Positions 19,399 through 29,181 of a DNA stretch of 64,000 nucleotides are shown here, in pieces. The stretch is from positions 62,001-126,000 of the forward strand of contig NZ_FQVT01000003.1 of the NCBI RefSeq assembly GCF_900129445.1, given 5' to 3'. This DNA is from Salegentibacter echinorum. GTDB taxonomy: Bacteria; Bacteroidota; Bacteroidia; Flavobacteriales; Flavobacteriaceae. The notes under the pieces were generated by a model. It ran no database searches. It was not told the DNA's origin and saw only the letters and a list, made by a program, of their open reading frames with translations. Position 1 is the first letter of the stretch, and each line of letters begins with the position of its first letter. The translations under genes were made by a program, and so were the position numbers.

Positions 19399-19797
19399 AT
19401 GAAAAAGCCTAAAAAATGTATTAGTGTCGAAGAAGCTAGAAGAGAGCAGGATGAATGGGTGAAAACCAGAGGAAAGGATATTGAAAAATGTTGTGGCTAT
19501 GAAGATACCCGCGAATTCTGGTATAGCCTGGACGAATTACAGGAATACCTGGATTACGTTCGCGAAAAATCTAAGGAACAGGATGTAGAAAAACCGGGAA
19601 TTCGGTTTTATTTAGGGGCTTATCCTAAAACTAAAGGGAAAAGAAGTTATACTACCATGTTCCTTTCACCCACCAAAGAAAAATCGAGAAAATTAAGAAA
19701 ATTAAATTATAAAAATGATGGTGATGACAATGAGAATAATTATGATATTGAGCCTATGAATATAATTCAGGGTGGCGAACCTCCAAGAAACTATTAA
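19399..19797 (+). CDS. Hypothetical protein, first gene of a signalling operon
   Basis: A 132-residue soluble, highly charged protein without signal peptide or membrane segment. It has an N-terminal KCISVEEARREQDEWVKTRG stretch, ECCGY-like EKCCGYED near residue 32, a LDELQEYLDYVREKSKEQ helix, a FYLGAYP strand and a KRSYTTMFLSP strand, then an Asn/Asp-rich tail. The pattern (VEEA...W...YS.DEL..YL...GIR.YLGAY..G..T.F..P) is conserved in Bacteroidetes proteins of unknown function. Its stop overlaps the next start (TAATG), so it is likely coupled to the membrane protein. Confidence 0.75.
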   Translation: MKKPKKCISVEEARREQDEWVKTRGKDIEKCCGYEDTREFWYSLDELQEYLDYVREKSKEQDVEKPGIRFYLGAYPKTKGKRSYTTMFLSPTKEKSRKLRKLNYKNDGDDNENNYDIEPMNIIQGGEPPRNY

Positions 19798-20513
19798 TGC
19801 AACACCTTACTTTTTTGGTAATTCTACTTGAAGGTTTTGCTGCGATTTCCGGATTATATTATTACAGTAAAAAGCCGACCGATAAAGCGGTCGGTTTTTT
19901 TTCCTATTTTTTATTGCTTACCTATTTTGTGGAAGCGCTAGCTGCAATACCCAAAATAATTTATTGGAATGAGTCTTTGCATTTTCTGAAGAATACTTTC
20001 CTGTATAACAATTTCTGGATATATAATCCTTACTTGATTATAAGTTTTTTGGTTTATATTCTATATTTTACCTGGAATATTTCAAATAAAAAAATAAAAA
20101 ACATTATCCACATAAGCTTGATCCTGTATGTTATAACCTGTATCCTCAATTTAATTTTTTCAGATGTGTTTTTTGAAAGTCATTCTATAGTCACTTATAT
20201 TACAGGGAGCTTCCTTTTGGTGGTAGTGATTTTCTATTATTATCTTGAAATTTTATTGAGTTCAAAAATATTAAGCATCAAAAGGGAGATTAGTTTTTAT
20301 ATTTCTTTTATGGCGCTCCTGTTTTTTTTGACTTCCACCCCTATTTTGATCTATTATAAATATTTTACTTTCCAGAGTCCGGAGTTTATTAAACTTAGTA
20401 AATCTGTTTTAGTTGGTTTGAGTCTTTTAATGTATAGTTTTTACAGCATTGCTTTTTTATACCTGGCCAATAAGAAAAAGTCAACTTCTAAAATATTTAC
20501 AAATGATCACTAA
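19797..20513 (+). CDS. Seven-TM-like integral membrane protein next to a histidine kinase
   Basis: A 238-residue protein with about seven hydrophobic segments and very few charged residues outside short loops. No known family was recognised. It starts inside the upstream stop (TAATG) and overlaps the kinase start by 11 bp. Because that kinase has only one membrane helix and no sensor domain of its own, this protein is a good candidate for the sensory partner. Inference from context only. Confidence 0.75.
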   Translation: MQHLTFLVILLEGFAAISGLYYYSKKPTDKAVGFFSYFLLLTYFVEALAAIPKIIYWNESLHFLKNTFLYNNFWIYNPYLIISFLVYILYFTWNISNKKIKNIIHISLILYVITCILNLIFSDVFFESHSIVTYITGSFLLVVVIFYYYLEILLSSKILSIKREISFYISFMALLFFLTSTPILIYYKYFTFQSPEFIKLSKSVLVGLSLLMYSFYSIAFLYLANKKKSTSKIFTNDH

Positions 20514-21291
20514 AGAAGACCTGCTGCTTATTATTTATTTTATCGTGGTCATCTTGTTGCTAACAGGGTTTGTGATCGTGTTTTTTGTGGTGTACCAGCG
20601 GCGTAAAAACAAAATGTTGCAGGAACAATTTGAAGCTAAGCAGCGTTTTGAAAGAGAGATTTCTCAATCGCGAATAGAAATGCAGGAGCAAACCTTAAAA
20701 AATGTAGGTTGGGAATTACACGATAATATTGGGCAATTGCTTTCTGTAGCGGTTTTGCAATTAAATATCTTAAACAAAAACGCGAAGGAAGAAAATAGAC
20801 AGTCTTTTGAAGAAGTGAAAGAAACTGTTGCTAATTCCCTTAGAGAGGTACGCTCGCTTTCTAAATCGTTAAACAACGAAGTAATAGGCTATGCTGGTTT
20901 ACAAACTGCCATCGCGAATGAGTTAACCAGGTTTCAGCGATTAGGGGTGATAGAGACCAGGTTAGTAATTAAAGGGGAGAAGAAAGAAATAGAACAACAG
21001 CATAGCATTATCTTATTTAGAATTCTTCAGGAGTTTTTTGCCAATGTGATTAAGCATGCTAAAGCTTCAGAATTAACCGTACGCTTAAGTTTTACTTCCG
21101 AAGAATTAATAATTACCGCTAAAGATAATGGGAAAGGATTTATATTAAATGATATAAAAAAGAGTTCGGGGTTGTTTAATATGGAGAGTAGGGCAGCACT
21201 AATTTCAGCAAATTTTAAATTAAAATCTGCCCCGGGCGAAGGAACTTCTCTATATTTACGCTACGCTTTAAAAGAAGATACCAATGAGTAG
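20503..21291 (+). CDS. Sensor histidine kinase, NarX/DegS-like (HisKA_3 type)
   Basis: A 262-residue kinase: one N-terminal membrane helix (about residues 8-31), a coiled-coil linker, the H-box WELHDNIGQLLS with phospho-acceptor His73, and a HATPase domain with ILQEFFANVIKHAKAS (N box) and DNGKGF (G1 box). I start at the ATG at 20503 rather than an in-frame ATG at 20449, because the latter would translate the end of the membrane-protein gene. It overlaps the regulator gene by 8 bp. No periplasmic sensor domain is present. Confidence 0.92.
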   Translation: MITKEDLLLIIYFIVVILLLTGFVIVFFVVYQRRKNKMLQEQFEAKQRFEREISQSRIEMQEQTLKNVGWELHDNIGQLLSVAVLQLNILNKNAKEENRQSFEEVKETVANSLREVRSLSKSLNNEVIGYAGLQTAIANELTRFQRLGVIETRLVIKGEKKEIEQQHSIILFRILQEFFANVIKHAKASELTVRLSFTSEELIITAKDNGKGFILNDIKKSSGLFNMESRAALISANFKLKSAPGEGTSLYLRYALKEDTNE

Positions 21292-21910
21292 AACGGTAGC
21301 CATTGTAGATGACCATACTTTGTTCGCCCAATCTTTAAAAAACCTTATAAATACGTTTGATGGTTATGAGGTTTCAGGCATTTACAAAAACGGGCGGGAA
21401 TTGACACATCAATTTGAAGCCAATCGCGCTAAACCCAATTTGGTTTTACTGGATATTAAAATGCCAATTATGGATGGCCCCGAAACTATGTGCTGGCTTA
21501 AGGAAAACTATCCCACCCAAAAGGTGCTCGCATTATCCATGGAAGATGACGAAGAAACGATTACTTTTATGGTGAAACAGGGTTGCAGGGGGTATTTATT
21601 AAAAGACATAGACCCCGATGGTTTTAAATTTGCCTTAAATAAAGTAATAGAAGAAGGCTATTTCTATACCGATGCTGTTTCTGATGCTATTAAAAATAAA
21701 GAAAAAAGTTTATCAAAACTTACCAAAAGAGAAATTGAATTTCTAAGTCTGGCCTGTACCGAAATGACCTATAAAGAAGTGGCAAGCGAAATGAATCTAA
21801 GCCCAAAAACTATAGACGGTTACCGGGAAAGTTTATTTCAGAAGTTAAATGTGAAAAGTAGGACTGGCCTGGTACTTTATGCCATAAAAAATCGAATTCT
21901 GCTACTCTAA
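21284..21910 (+). CDS. Response regulator, NarL/FixJ family
   Basis: A 208-residue two-domain regulator. The receiver domain has VAIVDDHTLF at the N-terminus, the phospho-acceptor Asp57 in LVLLDIKMP and a Lys in YLLKDIDPDG. The C-terminal LuxR-type helix-turn-helix contains LTKREIEFLSLACTEMTYKE and SPKTIDGYRESLFQKLNV. Cognate partner of the overlapping kinase gene. Targets unknown; it ends 127 bp before the ilv leader promoter, so control of that operon cannot be excluded. Confidence 0.94.
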   Translation: MSRTVAIVDDHTLFAQSLKNLINTFDGYEVSGIYKNGRELTHQFEANRAKPNLVLLDIKMPIMDGPETMCWLKENYPTQKVLALSMEDDEETITFMVKQGCRGYLLKDIDPDGFKFALNKVIEEGYFYTDAVSDAIKNKEKSLSKLTKREIEFLSLACTEMTYKEVASEMNLSPKTIDGYRESLFQKLNVKSRTGLVLYAIKNRILLL

Positions 21911-22036
21911 CAAATTAGAAAAAAATCCTTGGTAAATATAGGTATCGCTTCTCTTTAGAAAGTTGTGTTGTTTTCTAAACGTAAGGGATGTGAAATTGTA
22001 AGAAAGGATATGTAAGTCTAAAGAAAAAAATAAAAC

Positions 22037-22067
22037 TTTGATTTATCAGAAATAAAGCATAAGTTTG
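22037..22067 (+). promoter_or_regulatory. Bacteroidetes-type promoter of the ilv operon
   Basis: TTTG (22037-22040), exactly 19 bases, then TAAGTTTG (22060-22067): a perfect match to the Bacteroidetes consensus. Transcription would start near 22071, about 17 bases before the Ile-rich leader peptide and about 365 bases before ilvD. The gap 21911-22036 holds nothing else recognisable. Confidence 0.75.
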
Positions 22068-22087
22068 TCTAAAGTTAAGATAGAAAA

Positions 22088-22147
22088 TTGAATAAAAGAA
22101 TTACCATATCCATTATTATAGAGATCATTTTCCCCGTGAAAACCTGA
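22088..22147 (+). CDS. Isoleucine-rich leader peptide of the ilv operon
   Basis: A short frame with TTG start and TGA stop encodes MNKRITISIIIEIIFPVKT. Seven of 19 residues are Ile, six of them within residues 7-14, plus one Val. It lies between a consensus promoter and a Rho-independent terminator, upstream of genes for isoleucine/valine synthesis. This matches the logic of ribosome-mediated attenuation: stalling at Ile codons when charged tRNA-Ile is scarce would let an antiterminator form. The gene is too short for usual gene callers and the start codon is inferred. Confidence 0.75.
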   Translation: MNKRITISIIIEIIFPVKT

Positions 22148-22150
22148 TCC

Positions 22151-22205
22151 GGATTTGGTGTGCAAGATAAAAGTTATAAAACCATCCTTCCGGGATGGTT
22201 TTTTT
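22151..22205 (+). terminator. ilv attenuator: antiterminator segment and terminator
   Basis: The terminator is AAACCATCC (22179-22187), loop TTCCG, GGATGGTTT (22193-22201), then T to 22205. Just after the leader-peptide stop, GGATTTGGT (22151-22159) is complementary, with a two-base bulge, to ACCATCC in the terminator's 5' arm, so it can act as an antiterminator. The terminator also lies about 270 bases past the response-regulator gene, but the promoter and peptide in between argue for attenuation. From 22206 to ilvD nothing further was recognised. Confidence 0.72.
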
Positions 22206-22434
22206 GTTTTAAAAATAAATATGCGGATTATGAAAGAATGTTAAAAGAAAATAACAGAAGATTTCAATAGATTAATTATATCAGCAATCGTAATATTTTA
22301 AACTATAATGCGATGAGGTACAGAATTTTATGAGGTTTTACTTAGTTATGGAAATAGTTTTTCCAGACTAAAAATTACCATAAAGACAACTAAGGAAAGT
22401 AATTTTAATTTCACAAAGTAGATAAAGATTCTCC

Positions 22435-24108
22435 ATGTATAATAAATTCAGTAAAATTTTAACACAAAGCGATTCTCAACCGGCATCTCAAGCTATGCTG
22501 CACGCTATAGGTTTAACCAAAGAAGATTTTAAAAAACCATTTGTTGGGATCGCCAGCACGGGTTATGAGGGAAACCCTTGTAACATGCACCTTAACGACC
22601 TGGCTAAATTGGTGAAAAAAGGCGCTAATGAAAGCGAATTGGTAGGTTTAATTTTTAACACCATAGGGGTTAGCGACGGTATTTCCATGGGGACGCCGGG
22701 AATGCGTTATTCCCTTCCTTCCCGCGATATTATTGCCGATTCTATGGAAACAGTAATCCACGCAATGTCTTATGATGCCTTAATTACCGTGGTGGGCTGT
22801 GATAAAAATATGCCGGGCGCATTAATGGCGATGCTGCGCATTAACCGGCCGGCGATTTTGGTTTATGGTGGCACAATAGCTTCAGGATGCCATAAAGATA
22901 AAAAGCTGGATATAGTTTCGGCTTTTGAGGCCTGGGGCGCAAAAACTGCCGGGGATATTGAAAAAGAAGAGTACGATAGTATTATTGAAAAAGCCTGTCC
23001 CGGGGCAGGTGCTTGTGGTGGGATGTACACGGCAAATACCATGGCTTCAGCTATTGAAGCATTGGGTATGGCCCTACCATATAACTCTTCCAATCCCGCA
23101 GTGGGCGAAGAAAAGAAAAAGGATAGCGAAGAAGCGGGGAAAGCGGTTCGCCTGCTTATAGAAAAAGATATTAAACCTCGCGATATTGTAACCAAAAAAG
23201 CGATAGAGAATGCCATTCGTTTGCTTACGGTTTTAGGTGGTTCTACCAATGCCGTACTGCATTTCCTTGCGATAGCGAAAGCGGCAGAAGTTGATTTTAG
23301 CTTAACCGATTTTGAAAAAATTTGTGATAACACGCCCTTTTTAGCAGATCTTAAACCAAGTGGTAAATATGCGATGGAAGATGTGCACAGAATTGGCGGT
23401 ATCCCGGCAGTTTTAAAATATATGTTGCAAAACGATATGTTGCACGGCGACTGTCTAACCGTTACCGGTAAAACCCTGGCCGAAAACCTGGCTGAAGTGC
23501 CAGAAATGGAAGAAGGACAGGATGTATTTAGGCCGCTTGATAATCCTATTAAGAAAACCGGACATATTAGAATTCTCTACGGAAATATAGCTGAAGGTGG
23601 ATCTGTAGCGAAAATAACCGGAAAAGAAGGTTTGCAATTTACCGGAACGGCCAAAGTGTTCGATAGTGAATATGCTGCAAATGATGGTATTGCTGAAGGA
23701 AAAGTGAAGAAAGGCGATGTAGTCGTCATTAGGTACGAAGGCCCAAAAGGTGGCCCGGGAATGCCCGAAATGCTTAAACCTACTTCGGCCATTATGGGTG
23801 CGAAACTAGGGAAAGACGTAGCTTTAATTACCGATGGAAGATTCTCTGGAGGAACCCACGGGTTTGTAGTAGGCCATATCACCCCGGAAGCCCAGGAAGG
23901 CGGATTACTGGCTTTCCTAAAAGACCGGGATGAAATTACAATTAATGCTGAAACCAACCGCATTGAGGTTGCGCTTTCAGAAGAAGAAATAACAAAAAGA
24001 AAGAAAAACTGGAAAGCCCCAGATTTGAAATTTAAAAAAGGAGTGCTTTATAAATATGCAAGAACGGTTTCTTCGGCCTCAGATGGCTGCGTTACCGATG
24101 AATTTTAA
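22435..24108 (+). CDS. ilvD: Dihydroxy-acid dehydratase
   Basis: Dehydrates 2,3-dihydroxy acids to 2-oxo acids in isoleucine and valine synthesis, using an Fe-S cluster. Cluster cysteines are seen in [10 protein letters not shown] (about residue 50), [11 protein letters not shown] (about 122) and [15 protein letters not shown] (about 195). [18 protein letters not shown] marks the C-terminal domain. It is 557 residues, full length. First structural gene after the Ile leader; ilvB follows after 11 bp. Confidence 0.97.
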   Translation: MYNKFSKILTQSDSQPASQAMLHAIGLTKEDFKKPFVGIASTGYEGNPCNMHLNDLAKLVKKGANESELVGLIFNTIGVSDGISMGTPGMRYSLPSRDIIADSMETVIHAMSYDALITVVGCDKNMPGALMAMLRINRPAILVYGGTIASGCHKDKKLDIVSAFEAWGAKTAGDIEKEEYDSIIEKACPGAGACGGMYTANTMASAIEALGMALPYNSSNPAVGEEKKKDSEEAGKAVRLLIEKDIKPRDIVTKKAIENAIRLLTVLGGSTNAVLHFLAIAKAAEVDFSLTDFEKICDNTPFLADLKPSGKYAMEDVHRIGGIPAVLKYMLQNDMLHGDCLTVTGKTLAENLAEVPEMEEGQDVFRPLDNPIKKTGHIRILYGNIAEGGSVAKITGKEGLQFTGTAKVFDSEYAANDGIAEGKVKKGDVVVIRYEGPKGGPGMPEMLKPTSAIMGAKLGKDVALITDGRFSGGTHGFVVGHITPEAQEGGLLAFLKDRDEITINAETNRIEVALSEEEITKRKKNWKAPDLKFKKGVLYKYARTVSSASDGCVTDEF

Positions 24109-24119
24109 TAAGGTGAATT

Positions 24120-25853
24120 ATGGAAGTAAAAACAGCGAATTTTGAAAAAGTAGCTTCTCCAAAAGCAACCACGGTATCTGGCGCAGAAGCCGTGATTAAA
24201 TGTTTGTTGGAAGAAGGCGTGGAGACGCTTTACGGCTATCCCGGCGGTGCTATTATGCCCGTTTATGATGAATTGTATAAATACCAGAACCAAATTCACC
24301 ACGTCCTCACACGCCACGAACAAGGCGCAACACACGCGGCACAGGGGTATGCCAGGGTAACCGGTAAAGTAGGGGTTGCCATGGCAACTTCGGGACCGGG
24401 GGCCACAAACCTGGTTACCGGTATTGCAGATGCACAAATAGATTCTACCCCTATGGTATGTATTACCGGGCAGGTAGGTTCACATTTGTTGGGAAGTGAT
24501 GCTTTTCAGGAGACTGATATTATTGGGATTTCTACGCCAATTACAAAGTGGAATTATCAAATAACCAAAGCCGAAGAAATCCCGGAAATTTTAGCAAAGG
24601 CTTTTTATATCGCTCGCTCGGGAAGACCGGGGCCGGTTTTAATAGATATTACTAAAGATGCCCAATTTGATTCTTTAGATTTTAATTATAAAAAATGCTG
24701 CGGTATAAGGAGCTATAAGCCAATTCCTGAAATAAACCTGTTGCAGGTAGAAAGAGCAGCAGAAGCTATTAATAACGCTAAAAAGCCAATGATTGTTTTT
24801 GGTCAAGGCGTGATTTTAGGGGGTGCTGAGGATCTCTTTAAAGAAGTAGTAGAAAAATCTGGGGTGCCGGCGGCCTGGACTATTTTAGGCCTTTCTGCCC
24901 TGCCTTCAACACATCCATTAAATGTGGGAATGGTGGGTATGCATGGGAATTATGGACCCAACGTACTTACCAATGAGTGCGATGTTTTAATTGCCATTGG
25001 AATGCGGTTTGACGATAGGGTAACCGGAGATTTAAGCAAATACGCTAAGCAGGCACAGGTAATTCACTTTGAAATTGATCCAGCCGAAATAAATAAAAAT
25101 GTTCATGCAGATATCCCGGTTTTGGGTAATGTAAAAGAAACACTTAAGGTTTTACTGGAATTAATAAAACCAAATAAACACGAAGCCTGGCACCAGGAAT
25201 TTAAAGATCATTACCAGGTAGAATATGACAAAATCATTAAAAATGATCTAAATGCCGAGCGGGGTAAAATTGGTATGGCCGAGGTTATTGATGAAATAAA
25301 TACCTGCTCTAAAGGTGATGCAGTAATTGTTTCAGATGTTGGCCAGCATCAAATGGTGGCTTGTCGCTATTCTAAATTCAATAAAACCAGGAGCAATGTA
25401 ACCTCTGGCGGACTTGGGACCATGGGGTTTGCACTGCCGGCAGCCATAGGTGCCAAAATGGGCACGCCTAACAGGGAAGTGGTTGCAGTAATAGGCGATG
25501 GAGGTTATCAAATGACCATTCAGGAATTGGGAACTATTTTTCAAACTAAAGTTCCGGTGAAAATTGTGGTGTTAAATAATGGATTCCTGGGAATGGTACG
25601 CCAGTGGCAACAGTTGTTTTTTGATAAACGCTATGCCTCTACAGAAATGATTAATCCAGATTTTGGCACTATAGCCCAGGGTTTTCATATTAAAAACAGA
25701 AAAGTTACCGAACGTTCGAATTTAAAAGATGCGGTAAAGGAAATGATGGAGTCTAAGGAGTCTTATTTCCTTGAAGTAGTTGTTGAACAGGAAGAGAATG
25801 TGTTCCCTATGGTTCCTAGCGGAGCATCAGTTTCAGATATAAGATTGGAATAA
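24120..25853 (+). CDS. ilvB: Acetolactate synthase, large (catalytic) subunit
   Basis: Thiamine-diphosphate enzyme that joins pyruvate with pyruvate or 2-oxobutyrate. It shows GYPGGAIMPVYDEL near residue 40, the catalytic Glu in LTRHEQGATHAAQGYARVTG, SGPGATNLVTGIADA, and the ThDP/Mg motif GDGGYQMTIQEL followed about 25 residues later by VVLNNGFLGMVRQWQ. It is 577 residues, full length. It overlaps the small-subunit gene by one base (TAATG). Confidence 0.97.
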   Translation: MEVKTANFEKVASPKATTVSGAEAVIKCLLEEGVETLYGYPGGAIMPVYDELYKYQNQIHHVLTRHEQGATHAAQGYARVTGKVGVAMATSGPGATNLVTGIADAQIDSTPMVCITGQVGSHLLGSDAFQETDIIGISTPITKWNYQITKAEEIPEILAKAFYIARSGRPGPVLIDITKDAQFDSLDFNYKKCCGIRSYKPIPEINLLQVERAAEAINNAKKPMIVFGQGVILGGAEDLFKEVVEKSGVPAAWTILGLSALPSTHPLNVGMVGMHGNYGPNVLTNECDVLIAIGMRFDDRVTGDLSKYAKQAQVIHFEIDPAEINKNVHADIPVLGNVKETLKVLLELIKPNKHEAWHQEFKDHYQVEYDKIIKNDLNAERGKIGMAEVIDEINTCSKGDAVIVSDVGQHQMVACRYSKFNKTRSNVTSGGLGTMGFALPAAIGAKMGTPNREVVAVIGDGGYQMTIQELGTIFQTKVPVKIVVLNNGFLGMVRQWQQLFFDKRYASTEMINPDFGTIAQGFHIKNRKVTERSNLKDAVKEMMESKESYFLEVVVEQEENVFPMVPSGASVSDIRLE

Positions 25854-26383
25854 TGGAAAAGAAAAATTTTACCGTTTCGGCATATACCGAAAACAATATA
25901 GGCTTGTTAAGCCGTATTTCAGCTATTTTTCAGAGAAGACATATTAATATAGAAAGTATTACCGCCTCAAGAAGCGAGGTAAATGAGGTGATGCGGTTTG
26001 TTATTGTAGTTTCTGTAACTGAAGAACAGGTTAAGAAAATTGTGCGCCAAATAGAGAAACAAATTGAAGTGATAAAAGCTTTTTATCATCTCGATGAAGA
26101 TATGATCTACCAGGAAACCGCGCTTTACAAAATTAATTCAGCAGAATTTGTAGAAGATTTGAGCATTCAGGACTTTATAAAAGAATCCAATGCACGTATC
26201 GTGACAGTTACACCAAAATTCTTTGTAATAGAAAAGACCGGTAAACGTCACGAAACAGATAGTCTTTACGAAAAATTAAAACCCTACGGCTTAATGCAGT
26301 TTGTGAGATCGGGGACTATTGCCGTAACTAAAAGTGAAATGCCGATCTCCAACATTTTAGAAAAATTTGATACAACCAATTAA
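25853..26383 (+). CDS. ilvN: Acetolactate synthase, small (regulatory) subunit
   Basis: A 176-residue protein with an N-terminal ACT domain: FTVSAYTENNIGLLSRISAI (residues 5-24) then FQRRHINIESITAS, followed by a second, less conserved regulatory domain. It activates IlvB and gives feedback inhibition by valine. Translationally coupled to ilvB by the TAATG overlap, which fits stoichiometric assembly. The name ilvH would be equally valid. Confidence 0.95.
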   Translation: MEKKNFTVSAYTENNIGLLSRISAIFQRRHINIESITASRSEVNEVMRFVIVVSVTEEQVKKIVRQIEKQIEVIKAFYHLDEDMIYQETALYKINSAEFVEDLSIQDFIKESNARIVTVTPKFFVIEKTGKRHETDSLYEKLKPYGLMQFVRSGTIAVTKSEMPISNILEKFDTTN

Positions 26384-26392
26384 ATAAGAGAC

Positions 26393-27868
26393 ATGACAAA
26401 TTATTTTAACAGTCTTTCTTTACGTGACCAATTAGCCCAATTAGGAACCTGTAGGTTCATGGAAAGTGATGAGTTTAACGAAGGAGTGGCTGCTTTAAAA
26501 GGAAAAAAAATAGTAATTGTAGGCTGTGGGGCACAGGGCCTTAACCAGGGACTTAACATGCGCGATAGCGGGTTGGATATTTCTTATGCGCTTCGGGAAG
26601 GTGCTATTAAGGAAAAACGACAATCCTATAAAAATGCTTCAGAAAATAATTTTACTGTTGGGACTTATGAAGAATTGATCCCAACGGCAGATTTGGTTAT
26701 TAACCTTACGCCAGATAAACAGCATACTTCAGTAATAAAAGCGATTCAGCCACACATTAAAAAAGACGCGGTACTTTCCTATTCACACGGATTTAATATT
26801 GTGGAAGAAGGTATGGAAATTAGGAAAGATATTACCGTGATTATGGTAGCGCCAAAGTGTCCCGGTAGTGAAGTTAGGGAAGAATACAAAAGAGGTTTTG
26901 GCGTACCTACTTTAATTGCTGTACACCCAGAGAACGATCCGCAGGGGATTGGTTTCGAATGGGCCAAAGCTTATGCTGTGGCTACCGGTGGAGATAAAGC
27001 AGGGGTTTTGGAATCTTCGTTTGTTGCCGAAGTGAAATCTGATTTAATGGGAGAGCAAACCATTTTATGTGGAATCTTGCAAACCGGTTCTATTTTAAGT
27101 TTTGATAAAATGGTGGCAGAAGGAGTAGATGCTTCCTATGCTGCAAAGCTAATCCAATATGGATGGGAAACCATTACCGAGGCTTTAAAACACGGCGGAA
27201 TCACCAATATGATGGACAGGCTTTCTAACCCGGCAAAAATTAAAGCCAATGAGATTTCTGAAGAATTAAAGGAAATTATGCGTCCGCTTTTCCAGAAACA
27301 TATGGACGATATTATTTCGGGGGCATTTAGCAGCAGAATGATGAAAGACTGGGCTAATGACGATAAAGAATTATTGGAATGGCGAGCCGCGACCGGGGAA
27401 ACCGCATTTGAAAAAACCGAGGCTACTTCTGAAGAAATTAAAGAACAGGAGTATTTTGATAAAGGCGTGCTTTTGGTCGCATTTGTAAAATCTGGAGTAG
27501 AACTGGCTTTTGAAACTATGGATGAAGCGGGAATTATACCAGAATCGGCTTACTATGAGTCTTTACACGAAACGCCGTTAATCGCGAATACCATTGCGAG
27601 AAAGAAATTGTTTGAGATGAACAGGATTATTTCAGATACTGCAGAATACGGTTGTTATTTATTTGATCACTCGGCCAAACCGCTTATTAAAGATTTTGTA
27701 AATAACCTGCCAAAGGAAGTAATTGGCCACGCTTATGGAACCGATTATACCGGGGTGGACAATCAGGAATTAATTGCAGTTAATGACGAGATAAGAAAAC
27801 ATCCGGTTGAAAAAGTGGGTGGCAGACTTAGAAAAGCAATGACAGCAATGAAAAAAATACAGGAATAA
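26393..27868 (+). CDS. ilvC: Ketol-acid reductoisomerase, long (class II) form
   Basis: NADPH-dependent isomeroreductase converting acetohydroxy acids to dihydroxy acids. The Rossmann motif is [18 protein letters not shown] with YALREG after strand 2, and metal-binding residues lie in [11 protein letters not shown] and the duplicated C-terminal knotted domain. At 491 residues it is the class II form, as in E. coli, plants and Bacteroidetes, rather than the 330-residue class I form. ilvA begins at the very next base. Confidence 0.97.
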   Translation: MTNYFNSLSLRDQLAQLGTCRFMESDEFNEGVAALKGKKIVIVGCGAQGLNQGLNMRDSGLDISYALREGAIKEKRQSYKNASENNFTVGTYEELIPTADLVINLTPDKQHTSVIKAIQPHIKKDAVLSYSHGFNIVEEGMEIRKDITVIMVAPKCPGSEVREEYKRGFGVPTLIAVHPENDPQGIGFEWAKAYAVATGGDKAGVLESSFVAEVKSDLMGEQTILCGILQTGSILSFDKMVAEGVDASYAAKLIQYGWETITEALKHGGITNMMDRLSNPAKIKANEISEELKEIMRPLFQKHMDDIISGAFSSRMMKDWANDDKELLEWRAATGETAFEKTEATSEEIKEQEYFDKGVLLVAFVKSGVELAFETMDEAGIIPESAYYESLHETPLIANTIARKKLFEMNRIISDTAEYGCYLFDHSAKPLIKDFVNNLPKEVIGHAYGTDYTGVDNQELIAVNDEIRKHPVEKVGGRLRKAMTAMKKIQE

Positions 27869-29143
27869 ATGGATACAGTACTGGCAAACAAAAAAATATA
27901 CAAACCTCAATTATCAGCTGTTAAAAAAGCGGCTGAGCGAATTTCTAATGTGGCAGTAAAAACCCCACTAGGACAATCTTTTACTTACAGCAGTAAATTT
28001 TCAGCAAATGTGATGTTAAAAAGAGAAGATTTGCAACAGGTAAGGTCTTACAAGATTCGCGGCGCTTTTAATAAAATTTCCAGCTTGCCGAAAGAGCAGA
28101 TAAATAAAGGGGTGATTTGTGCCAGTGCAGGAAATCACGCGCAAGGTGTTGCTTTTGCCTGCAATAAACTGCAGGCAAAAGGCGTGATCTATATGCCCAT
28201 TACAACACCGCGACAAAAAGTGGAGCAAACTAAGATGTTTGGTGGCGATTGGGTTGAGGTTGTATTAAAAGGCGATACTTTTGATGATTCTTATAAAAGC
28301 GCAATAAAACACGGCGATAAACACGGGCTGGTTTTTATTCATCCTTTTGACGATGAAAAAGTAATTGAAGGCCAGGGGACAATAGGCCTGGAAATATTGG
28401 AACAAGCAGAAGAACCCATAGACTATGTTTTTGCTCCATTGGGCGGTGGCGGCTTGCTCGCTGGCTTGTCTTCCATGTTTAAAGAACTTTCTCCCAACAC
28501 CAAAATAATTGGTGTGGAACCAGAGGGTGCGCCTTCTATGACAGCCTCTTTAAAGGAAGGGAAACTAACAGAATTAAAATCTATTGAACGCTTTGTAGAT
28601 GGTGCTGCGGTGCAGAAAGTGGGTTCCCGAAATTTTGAAATATGCCGGGAGAACCTTCACAAAGTGATCACAATTGCAGAAGGCAAAATCTGTCAAACAA
28701 TTTTAGATCTATACAATCAGGATGCTATTGTGGTAGAGCCAGCCGGGGCCATGGCTATAAGTGCTTTAGACTTTTTTGCCGAAGAAATTAAAGGTAAAAA
28801 TGTGGTTTGCATTGTTAGTGGAAGTAATAATGATATTACGCGAACGGCAGAGATCAAAGAAAGAGCCTTGCTTTATGCAGGCTTAAAACATTACTTTGTG
28901 GTAAGCTTTCCACAGCGAGCCGGTGCTTTAAAGGATTTTGTAGAGAAGGTGTTGGGGCCAAATGATGATATTACGCATTTTGAATATTCAAAAAAACACC
29001 ATCGGGAGAATGCTCCGGCAGTGGTTGGAATAGAACTCAACGACCCTGCCGATTTTGATCCACTGGTGGCGAGAATGAAAACGAAGAATTTTTATGGTGA
29101 ATATTTAAATGACAAACCAAATTTGTTTCAATATTTAGTGTAA
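27869..29143 (+). CDS. ilvA: Threonine ammonia-lyase (biosynthetic)
   Basis: PLP enzyme making 2-oxobutyrate from threonine, the committed step to isoleucine. The PLP Lys lies in VRSYKIRGAFNKI (about residue 58), the phosphate loop is PLGGGGLLAGLSS, and SASAGNHAQGVAF-like CASAGNHAQGVAF is near 88. The 424-residue length includes a C-terminal ACT-like regulatory domain (SFPQRAGALKDFVEKVLGPN), so Ile feedback is likely. Last gene of ilvDBNCA; no terminator was seen before the arginine leader, so read-through into it is possible. Confidence 0.96.
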   Translation: MDTVLANKKIYKPQLSAVKKAAERISNVAVKTPLGQSFTYSSKFSANVMLKREDLQQVRSYKIRGAFNKISSLPKEQINKGVICASAGNHAQGVAFACNKLQAKGVIYMPITTPRQKVEQTKMFGGDWVEVVLKGDTFDDSYKSAIKHGDKHGLVFIHPFDDEKVIEGQGTIGLEILEQAEEPIDYVFAPLGGGGLLAGLSSMFKELSPNTKIIGVEPEGAPSMTASLKEGKLTELKSIERFVDGAAVQKVGSRNFEICRENLHKVITIAEGKICQTILDLYNQDAIVVEPAGAMAISALDFFAEEIKGKNVVCIVSGSNNDITRTAEIKERALLYAGLKHYFVVSFPQRAGALKDFVEKVLGPNDDITHFEYSKKHHRENAPAVVGIELNDPADFDPLVARMKTKNFYGEYLNDKPNLFQYLV

Positions 29144-29146
29144 ATA

Positions 29147-29177
29147 TTTTGTTGGTTAAAATAATTGTGTACATTTA
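29147..29177 (+). promoter_or_regulatory. Bacteroidetes-type promoter of the arginine operon leader
   Basis: TTTTG (29147-29151), 18 bases, then TACATTTA (29170-29177) resembles TTTG-N19-TAnnTTTG. The element ends only four bases before the ATG of the first Arg-rich frame, so that message would be leaderless or nearly so. It starts four bases after the ilvA stop. Confidence 0.5.
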
Positions 29178-29181
29178 CATT

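Noticed and set aside
22863-23333. 156-codon open frame antisense to ilvD
   Set aside because: Ser/Phe-rich composition of a shadow frame; ilvD is intact and strongly conserved on the other strand.
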